Assembly: GCA_028752905.1 (NCBI GenBank)
Contig: JAQNBH010000011.1
Span: forward strand, 3,348,322 to 3,412,321
Origin: Cladorhizidae sp. MBARI D1340-BT2
Lineage: Eukaryota > Porifera > Demospongiae > Poecilosclerida > Cladorhizidae
Direction: 5' to 3'
Length of the DNA: 64,000 nt
The notes beneath the pieces were generated by a model, which was not told where the DNA came from, did no database searches, and saw only the letters and a list, made by a program, of their open reading frames with translations. The position numbers and the translations under genes are program-made. Below are positions 57,049 through 64,000 of this stretch, piece by piece (position 1 is the stretch's first letter; the number at the start of each line of letters is the position of its first letter).

Positions 57049-57560
57049 TGATGACAATCGGGTGAAATACCACAAATAGCGGCTCTAAAAATGGTGGATA
57101 TAGTAAGTGATAGTAGCTAAATCTGGATGCTACAGTATCATGGCTGATGAAGGTACTGATGTGAGCAACATTAATTTGCATCCATTGGGTGGACAAGGAG
57201 ATGAAGAATATATTGCTCTGATGCCAGCCACTCAGACAAATGCAAATACAATTGTTTCTTGCATAAAATATATGTAGCTGCATATGTATACCTCATAATT
57301 CAATATGTCCGTGGACACTGATGAATGTTTGATCATGATTGGAACAAAAAATGTGGTTGCTACAAAATCAAGAAACTGAATGAAAAATGTCTGCTGACAC
57401 ACTCCTAGCCACTCACTTAACCTTACTGTCGGGGATACAACAAAAAATATTCCCCTGCTAAAACACACTTGATATTGCTATGAAATCACCAAAAAATAAA
57501 TATTTTTTACTCCCAGAATTCTGCAGAAAACAAGCAGAAATGTGATCTCCACGTATATGA
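57049..57560. repeat. Repeat R2, third part of the split copy
   Basis: Collinear with 22,665-23,190. 'gatgctacagtatcatggct', 'gatgaatgtttgatcatga' and 'acaacaaaaaatattcccct' occur in order. Confidence 0.85.
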
Positions 57561-57774
57561 TATTGACTCACCAGCACTAGGGGAGTACTCCTGCCCCCAG
57601 CAGGTGCGTAACTACCAAATTGACTTTAGTCAGGCCACTTAGACTCCTAGTGTAATTGGTTAATTATGCATTGAGAACAGTAACAGACTGTTTTGTGTCA
57701 CATTTTCTAATATTGAATGGCAAATGATAAATAAAAAAAGGCTTGACCCATTTTTTTAACCTTCTGCCAAAAAT

Positions 57775-58130
57775 GGCTTACATTTCATCACTTTGAAGAG
57801 ATTGTAGGGTCTTGACAGTGAGCTTTGCTTGTTCTTGGCCCTCTGCAGCTGTGAGAGTCTTGAGCTGAAGTGACCTGCTGAAGTTATCGGCATGATGCAA
57901 TAACAATTCACCCAAAATGACTCCAAAGAGAAAGGAAGATTTCTCCATGTAGGCAGAGACTCCATTAATACGTTCAATAGTGTTACTATCATGTACTACT
58001 TGCTTTGCTTCATCCCATAAATATTAGTTGCTTTTGAACAAAACTTTCTCAAACATGGAGCCACAGGATTCTTTCAGAGAAGGCTGATATTCCAAGGCAT
58101 GAAGTGAAAGTTGTGTAAGTGTTGTACTAT
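57775..58130 (-). pseudogene. Third hAT transposase fragment (ZMYM1-like)
   Basis: On the minus strand an open stretch without a start codon reads LWDEAKQVVHDSNTIERI, then SFLFGVILGELLLHHADN and LTAAEGQEQAKLTVKTLQSL. This matches the central region of hAT transposases with the F-x-x-x-L-x-L-x-x-x-x-x-x-H-x-D-N pattern. Upstream codons (STTLTQLSLHALEY) continue with one stop. No ends were identified, so it is a fragment. Confidence 0.65.
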
Positions 58131-58620
58131 CATCAATTTGCCTTGTGATGAAAACTGACATTTCAGTTGAAGGCCAAAAATCTCAAAGCATATAATGTAA
58201 GCAGAGAGTAATCATACAAGGTTGAACTATCATTATATCTGTTTTTTAACATAAATAATGCTTTGTAATGTGGTATATTTTTACCGTGAACCATCTTGTT
58301 TCTCCTCACAAATAGCAACACTACAGTCTACATCACTGCAGGAATCCAGACAATCCACCGTGTATTGAGGAGGAGAACTTGGATGCTGCAATAATGAAAA
58401 GCCTTCTTGATTCCCAGGAGAAAGGCAGAAATTAAGGGAGAAAAACTAAATCTGGAGGTAACTATGGTCTAGAGGTTGCCAAAATATAATCGAAGTTTAC
58501 ACCTCAGTAAAAAGTCATCATCCAAAATCCACCAGCTTTTACATTCCCCCTCCCTGAAGTATATTTTATTCACCTCAATTAATGTAACATTACAATAACC
58601 TCAATAATCAACTTGAAATT
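58131..58620. other. No gene recognised
   Basis: AT-rich. Possibly the 5' part of the hAT fragment on the minus strand, but unreadable. Confidence 0.35.
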
Positions 58621-58634
58621 ATATTCTCTCGACA

Positions 58635-58663
58635 TTTCGACTAGATGCTCTATCCTTCATCAG
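58635..58663 (-). ncRNA. Hammerhead-like core motif, second copy
   Basis: On the minus strand CTGATGA is followed by a spacer and CGAAATGTC. It is related to 7,367-7,393, including the flank 'caacttgaaat.atattctctcgac'. Confidence 0.22.
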
Positions 58664-58679
58664 GAATAATATTGATAAT

Positions 58680-58790
58680 AATCACCTTCTTAATCATCAA
58701 CTTGACACTCGATATTTCGACTAGATGCTTTAGCATCCAGTCAAAATGTCGAGTCAATACAATCTGAAGTTGATGATTGAGAAGGTGATT
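58680..58790. repeat. Long imperfect inverted repeat (hairpin)
   Basis: Arms of about 50 bp ('aatcaccttcttaatcatca' and its reverse complement near 58,770-58,790) surround a loop of a few bases at 'tttagca'. It contains two inverted copies of the same 'tttcgactagatgc' module as the hammerhead-like motif. Confidence 0.8.
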
Positions 58791-60529
58791 ATATTATGTC
58801 AACTGAGAGTTCACTGAGAAGAATATTAAATTACAACATCAAAGAAATCAATGAATCCTGTTTGGTGTACATGCACATCTTGGCAAAGAACTTCACCAAT
58901 ACTACTGGTAAAGTACTCCTTGAAGTTGTCATGTATGGCAGCAGCTGACCTTGAATGCCTGCAGATGGTTTGTATTGAATTGCGAAAAAGAAGAAGTTGA
59001 AATGCATATTGCACACTCATCCCATGCCAGTGCACTGTTCACCTGCCCTCCATCTGCCTGGAATATTTTTGCCAGGTGGTAGCCAGGAATTTCCAGGGAG
59101 AGTGTTTGATGTCAAGAACATATCGCATTGGATGTGATTAGCCCACTTTATGGAAGCTTCACTGACATTTCTTGGCATGTGATGGCCACTGGGTATTTCA
59201 CTTGTTATTTCACATGTACAATGAACTCTTCCTCATAAGGAGGACAAGATCCAAGCCAAGCAGCGATGGAGAGAATATTAGACTATTGTGTGTGTGTGTG
59301 TGCATGTGAGAGAGAGAGCAAGCAAGGCTCTGGCTAACAGTGGAGAGGTGCAGGATAAATGAAGAACCATGTGTGAGTGTGAAAACAGATTTTCATGCCA
59401 CACCCACCTTTCAGCCTGTCCGATACATACTGAGCTTGAGCACCTCCCCATCAATAAATCCTGGAAGACACTACACAGAACTTTCTGTGGTGTGCTGGTA
59501 TTTTGCAGGTCTATTACAGCCTTGGCCACCAGGGTTGAGCAATAATCGCCTCTGGATCTGCCTCCGCCGACATCAACCGCCTCTTTATTGCCTGACAACA
59601 CAATTTCTTCCTGCTCAGCCTGAAATTAAACACTGCTTGACCAATTAACACTGCTTGATCCTCTCTGCCTGCAATTAAACACTGCTTGATCAATTAACAC
59701 TGTTGATCCTCCTCTCCCTACTAAGTTCAGGTACAAAACTGCAGGGAAGCTGCTATTATTGCTGGCTGCTGCAGTGGTGAGTCCCTGCACTATTATTGTC
59801 ACTGTGTCTATGTTTAGTCTCCCTGCTATTATTACTGGCTGCTTCAGTGGTAAGTCCCTGCACTATTATTGTCACTATGTCACAGTATTCCTATTCCATG
59901 CATGCAGGTCCCTAAGTTCAGATGTAATACTGCAGAGAAGCTATACGGACCTGCCTTGCTATAACAAAGATTGCTAAGAGCCTGACATATGTCCTTGCAC
60001 TAATTAGTCAGCTTAGATCTCCACACAAAACTAATACTTGCATCACACCTCGTGTGTAAATACGAGGAATTTTGATAATTTCGTGTTCTAAAAAGCGAAT
60101 TGGATACAAAAACCTACAAGTTGATGGTTCAGGACACCTCTCACTCTGTATGTAGGCATTGCCACACCATATTATGCAGGGCACACCTACTGCACATAGG
60201 CAGGTTCAATTAGTGACCTACTAGTGCTCACTTCAGTCACTAGTAAGGAATCCAAGAGGCAAATATACCATGCATCCAAGAGGTGAACACATGGCATACA
60301 TATGTACATACCATCCAGTTGGCAAGGTCCCCACTATTAGACACTTGCATGGCTCCAAGCATAATGAGATCAATATGGCCGCTGGAGTGAAGGGGAGAGA
60401 AGTAAAATGCACACTTACATGTTCCAAATACACAACAATAAGACCTTATATATGTGCTTTTATGTGAACCTTGATGACTTTGATGGATAACAAACCTCCA
60501 ACTATTACAGAAATTAAACACTTTATTAT

Positions 60530-60625
60530 ATTCCTCTTTATTATTATTATTATTGTTGTTGTTATTGTTGTTATTATTTTTGTTGTTGTTGGTATTATTA
60601 TCGTTGGTATTATTATTATTATTTT
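60530..60625 (+). repeat. TTA/TTG trinucleotide microsatellite
   Basis: Runs of 'ttattattattattg', 'ttgttgttattgttg' and 'tattattattattatt'. Confidence 0.9.
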
Positions 60626-60630
60626 AATTT

Positions 60631-60661
60631 TTTTCCTGTGATTCTTTAACTCACAGGAAAA
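60631..60661. repeat. Short perfect hairpin
   Basis: Arms TTTTCCTGTGA and TCACAGGAAAA around the loop 'ttctttaac'. No gene ends beside it, so a terminator role is not supported. Confidence 0.7.
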
Positions 60662-60768
60662 GAATCTTGTAAGAAAACATTTTTTCTATTCAAAAATACA
60701 TCCATGCACTAAAAACACAACAATGACAATATAACCATGACAAAAACAACAAAGTCAAGGAGGCAGAG

Positions 60769-61164
60769 TGTTGAGGCCCGGCCCCAACAGAGTGACAACC
60801 TTGACATGGCAAGGTGTGACTCTCTACCCAAGGTGCTAATGAGCCCTTAAAGCAGACATCTCAGGCTTATGAACTCCATGACCCTGATTACTGAACATGC
60901 ACACATACACGCATGCTAGCATATGATTGGACAACCACATCAGTAAGGTTATTGTACTTACCCATATTTGGTCATGTGAGCTGGGCCTGGCATCCTAATT
61001 AAGGGCACCAGGCTAGGCACTGTGTAGTAGAGTTTTTGAGATATACTGTACTGAAGTGAGATTGTAAGATTACGTTGTTATTAACTACTGAAGACTTGAA
61101 CTAGTAGGTTAGGCTACTGCCTCTCAGGCCAGTTACTACAATTAGCAAGGGCTGTGGCATAACA
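60769..61164 (+). repeat. 5' LTR of element C (about 396 bp)
   Basis: Starts TGTTGAGGCCCGGCCCCAAC and ends GGCATAACA. Ends TGTT...AACA match element A. The start is inferred from this similarity, since the 3' LTR is outside the window. Confidence 0.7.
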
Positions 61165-61166
61165 TA

Positions 61167-61178
61167 TGGTGGCAGCGG
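61167..61178 (+). other. Primer binding site, tRNA-Leu type
   Basis: TGGTGGCAGCGG, two bases after the LTR end. It shares its first 11 bases with element A. Confidence 0.65.
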
Positions 61179-61215
61179 AAACTCGATTCGAACTATAGAC
61201 CTAGACCAGTAGCAC

Positions 61216-62330
61216 ATGTCCAGCACAGACAAAAAGGCCAAGAAATTCGGCAGAACTGAGTTCGAAGACCTAAGTGTGACAGAAAGAAACGGAGAAGACA
61301 CTGTCCGGATCACAAGAGCCATGGCAGCGGAACAACGAGGAACAGCTGACTTGCTGCAAATAATGGTCCAACAGCAGCAACTTGAGGCAGACAGATGGCG
61401 ACGCTTTGAGGCTGAAAAGATAGCCGAGCAGAACAGACAGGAGGAACAAAGGAGACTGGACCAAGAGCGATGGAGTCATCTGGAAGCAGAGAGAGTCGGA
61501 GCACAAGCGTCAAATTCGAGATGCTGAACAGCTCACTCAACTCTGATGTCGTTAGTCACAGAGAGACAGCAACCTAAGCTACAACCCCCTAAGCTAGCAG
61601 CAATTAAGGACGAGGACGACGTTGATGCAGCTTTAACATGGTTTGAGCAACATATGACTACTTTTGGTGTGCCGAGAGTCCAGTGGATGCTCCACCTCCG
61701 ACCCCTCCTAGAAGGAGATGTGTTAGCAAATGGCCTTACCAGCAGAGGAATCAGAACAGCCTGGTGAAGGAGGCAATCAAGCAATGGCTCGGAATAACCA
61801 ACGAAACTTACCAGAAATGCTGGTGGGAGGCAACGTTCAAGTCTGGAGAAACAGTCGTACAGATGGCAGGGAAGCTGACGGACCTTGGACGAAAGTGCCT
61901 GTCTGAGTTCAACAAAGTCAGTGAATGCAATGAAGTATTCTCCAGAGAACATCTCCTCCAGATGCTCCCCAATTTGCTTATTGGGTCAGGGACCATAGCC
62001 CGTTCACTGCAAGGATGGTCGGGGAGCTAGCCGACAAATATATTAGGGATAGGAACCTAGACCACTCGACACTTACACGACCACGACGTTGGAAGGCAGA
62101 CAGACAGTCACCTGGCCCCAATGAGAGGAAGGAAGACAAAGCAAAATCAGACATCAGGAATGAGTTGGAGCCCCCTCAGAAGTTTCCTTCGACCAGGGAC
62201 AACAACAGTAACCAGGGAACTGAGTCAGCAAGGAAAGGCAAGTTGGCTAAGTATTTTGACCAGGCCAATGGCCCCCTTTGTTTCAATTGTAGGGAGTGGG
62301 GGCACATGGGAGCTAACTGTCCCAAAAAGA
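61216..62330 (+). pseudogene. Gag of element C
   Basis: The N-terminal frame 61,216-61,527 holds a Q/E/R-rich coiled coil (QQQQLEADRWRRFEAEKIAE). The capsid-like region is spread over shifted frames: DDVDAALTWFEQHMTTFGVP, LVKEAIKQWLGITNETYQKC, and then HLLQMLPNLLIGS. The zinc knuckle CFNCREWGHMGANC (CX2CX4HX4C) lies at about 62,278-62,320 in the pol frame. Frame changes occur near 61,520, 61,740 and 62,020. Confidence 0.75.
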
Positions 62331-63556
62331 TTTACAGATGTGACACTGGCATCCCAAGCAAAGAAGACTACTGTGTTGCAGGAGAATTGGATGGAGTGTT
62401 CCGGGCAAGATTGAAGTTGGACTCTGGAGCACAGCACACTCTGGTCAACTCGGAGGTGGTGAGATGGGATGCATACACAGGGGAGCTCCTTACTGTCAAA
62501 GTAGCGAGTGGGCAGATGCTACAAGTCCCAATGGCCATGGTAACACTCCACCTGGATGGACAGACCTTTCGGAGCACGGTCGGGGTGATGAAGTGCCTCC
62601 AGGAGGAGGTGCTCCTGGGAACTGACCTACCAATTTTCAACACCCTACTTATCAAGGCAGCTACCGCGAAGGAGGAAGCTACCAAGGAGGTATTGGAAGT
62701 ACAGACCCGGCAATCCAGACTCGAGCAGAAGGACCAACAGGAAGCAGACGATTCAGCCACAAGTACCTCTGGCGCCGATATCAAAACATTAGGTGAGGTG
62801 TTCAACTTTGATGATAATCTGTTTGCTGTGCCCTCCACAAAAGTTAGGCAGACCAGAAGCCAGAAGAGGAAGGCGGCCCGTCAGGCAGCAGAGCAACAGA
62901 CCCTGGATACAGACACGATCAGGGAGAAGGAAGCAGGTGACTTTAAGGCATCCCAGCACGCCGACACATCACTGCAGGAGGCATGGAAGCTGCTAGAAGA
63001 CGACTACCTTCAAGAGGAAGGTCTGCTCTACCATATGAGCAATGACCCCTTGGGCGGGGAGCTTCGCCAGCTCATGCTGCCCAGGGAGAAGAGACAAGAA
63101 GCAATTATGATCGCCCACTCCATTCCAATGGCAGGGCACTTGGGAGAAAAGCGGACGACACAACGACTACTATGGCGTTTCTTCTGGCCAGGGATTAACC
63201 GGGACGTTGCAGAAGCCTGCAAGAGTTGTGGAGAGTGCCAGAAGGCAGCTAAGAAATTCCACAACAAAGCTCCACTTGTACCACTCCCAGTGATCGTTGA
63301 GCCATTCAGTCGGGTGGCAATCGACATTGTTGGACCCCTGCCGAGAACGAAGAGCGGGAATATATACATACTAACTCTCATGGACTATGGGACAAAATAC
63401 CCTGAGGCAATACCCCTCCGAAAGACAGATGCACCGACAGTGGCAGAGGCTTTGATGAGCATTTTTTCCAGGGTTGGAGTACCACAGGAAATTCTAACTG
63501 ACCAAGAAACTTTCTGTCTGCACTCATGGAAGAGTTGTACCGTCTCCTTGGAGTGA
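62015..63556 (+). CDS. Knuckle-protease-integrase frame of element C
   Basis: A 513-codon frame. After the knuckle, the protease site is LKLDSGAQHTLVNSEVV (D-S-G). The linker is E/Q/R-rich. The integrase zinc domain is HSIPMAGHLGEKRTTQRLLW and then CKSCGECQK. The core begins FSRVAIDIVGPLPRTKSGNI (first Asp), then VGVPQEILTDQ (second Asp). The frame is then lost by an indel near 63,505, and the core resumes in another frame at 63,526. RT is absent between protease and integrase, so this is the same unusual order as element A. Confidence 0.85.
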   Translation: MVGELADKYIRDRNLDHSTLTRPRRWKADRQSPGPNERKEDKAKSDIRNELEPPQKFPSTRDNNSNQGTESARKGKLAKYFDQANGPLCFNCREWGHMGANCPKKIYRCDTGIPSKEDYCVAGELDGVFRARLKLDSGAQHTLVNSEVVRWDAYTGELLTVKVASGQMLQVPMAMVTLHLDGQTFRSTVGVMKCLQEEVLLGTDLPIFNTLLIKAATAKEEATKEVLEVQTRQSRLEQKDQQEADDSATSTSGADIKTLGEVFNFDDNLFAVPSTKVRQTRSQKRKAARQAAEQQTLDTDTIREKEAGDFKASQHADTSLQEAWKLLEDDYLQEEGLLYHMSNDPLGGELRQLMLPREKRQEAIMIAHSIPMAGHLGEKRTTQRLLWRFFWPGINRDVAEACKSCGECQKAAKKFHNKAPLVPLPVIVEPFSRVAIDIVGPLPRTKSGNIYILTLMDYGTKYPEAIPLRKTDAPTVAEALMSIFSRVGVPQEILTDQETFCLHSWKSCTVSLE

Positions 63557-64000
63557 AGCACCTCAAGACCTCGCCATACCATCCACAGACAAACGGGGCA
63601 GTGGAGCGGTTTCATGGCACGCTCAAGAAGATGGTGAGAAAGATCAGAGGTGATAAGAGGGAGTGGGATACTTTGTTACCTTACTTCTTATTTGCATACA
63701 GGGAGGTGCCACATGCTAGCACGGGCTTCTCCCCATTTGAGCTACTTTTTGGTAGATATGTTCGAGGAACTTTAGACGTGTTGAAGGAGTCTTGGGTGGC
63801 CGGACCAACTAGATCGGAGTCAGTGGTTTCCTTTGTACTGGAGATGAGGAACAGACTCGACCAGATGAGGGACCTTGCATGGGATAACCAGACTGAAAAA
63901 AAAGAACACACAAAAGTGTGGTATGACAGAGATGCTTGAGGAGCTTTGAGGAAGGAGACCAGGTCCTGGTTCTGATGCCCTCTGGAGCAAGCAAGCTCAC
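63526..64000 (+). pseudogene. Integrase core end and C-terminal module of element C
   Basis: LLGVKHLKTSPYHPQTNGAV, then ERFHGTLKKMVRKIRG (catalytic Glu), and LPYFLFAYREVPHASTGFSP follow the frameshift. A further frame change near 63,935 leads to EGDQVLVLMPSGASKL at the window edge, the start of the GPY-type module. Confidence 0.8.

Larger units (their letters stand above)
58800..60768. other. No gene recognised; simple repeats
   Basis: TG and AG runs lie at 59,283-59,318. A duplicated block 'attaaacactgcttga' lies at 59,625-59,700. A repeated 'cagtggt.agtccctgcact' unit with 'attattgtcact' occurs at 59,770-59,880. An open frame at 59,340-59,648 has no known domain. Confidence 0.4.
60769..64000 (+). 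mobile_element. Gypsy retrotransposon C, Gmr1-like, truncated by window end
   Basis: 5' LTR, primer site, gag, protease and integrase are present in that order with no RT between protease and integrase. RT should follow beyond 64,000. It is close in plan to element A but is a distinct family by sequence. Confidence 0.85.

Noticed and set aside
59278..59648. Overlapping frames of 107 and 102 codons
   Set aside because: No recognisable motif, and the region is dominated by simple repeats and small duplications.
60631..60661. Rho-independent-type terminator
   Set aside because: The window is eukaryotic and no transcript end lies beside the hairpin.

Overview
The window reads as nuclear DNA of an invertebrate animal. 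Coding signal is split by GT-AG introns, there is no operon-like packing, and most of the sequence is transposable elements, minisatellites and dispersed repeats. The element repertoire (Gypsy, BEL/Pao, piggyBac, hAT with TTF/DUF4371/hATC domains, Mutator-like) plus a selenocysteine glutathione peroxidase fits a metazoan. A sponge or another early-branching marine invertebrate is my best guess, from recalled family resemblance only.

Two features look like host genes. At 2.46-3.22 kb there are three exons of a GPX4-type glutathione peroxidase. Its second exon carries an in-frame TGA exactly where the family has selenocysteine. At 39.62-40.47 kb (minus strand) there is an intact single-exon 284-residue membrane-anchored protein that I cannot name with confidence.

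Layout. 0-1.1 kb: dispersed repeats and a minisatellite. 2.4-3.4 kb: GPX exons and an intronic minisatellite. 4.0 kb: tRNA-like SINE. 5.8-6.7 kb: two piggyBac transposase pieces on opposite strands. 9.8-15.2 kb: a decayed element with roughly 150-bp inverted terminal repeats, holding an orphan gene with FEN/XPG-like nuclease motifs and a Cys-rich tail. 15.4-19.2 kb: decayed Gypsy element D with the usual PR-RT-RH-INT order. 20.2-21.9 kb: Mutator-like transposase remnant. 22.3-23.3 kb: uninterrupted copy of repeat R2. 26.0-26.7 kb: repeat R1. 26.7-30.5 kb: 5'-truncated Gypsy element B with a 36-bp satellite inside RNase H. 30.5-39.0 kb: mosaic inverted repeats around hAT-1. 41.9-57.6 kb: a second R2 copy split by a nested stack, BEL/Pao (itself split by Gypsy element A) and hAT-2. 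57.8-58.1 kb: third hAT fragment. 60.8-64.0 kb: Gypsy element C, cut by the window end.

Elements A, B and C encode integrase upstream of reverse transcriptase, as in the Gmr1-like group and unlike ordinary Ty3/Gypsy. A and C share LTR termini and a tRNA-Leu-type primer site. A has near-identical LTRs and a target-site duplication, so it is a young insertion. Many frameshifts, even in young A and in the GPX exons, may be real decay or assembly indels; the sequence alone cannot tell.
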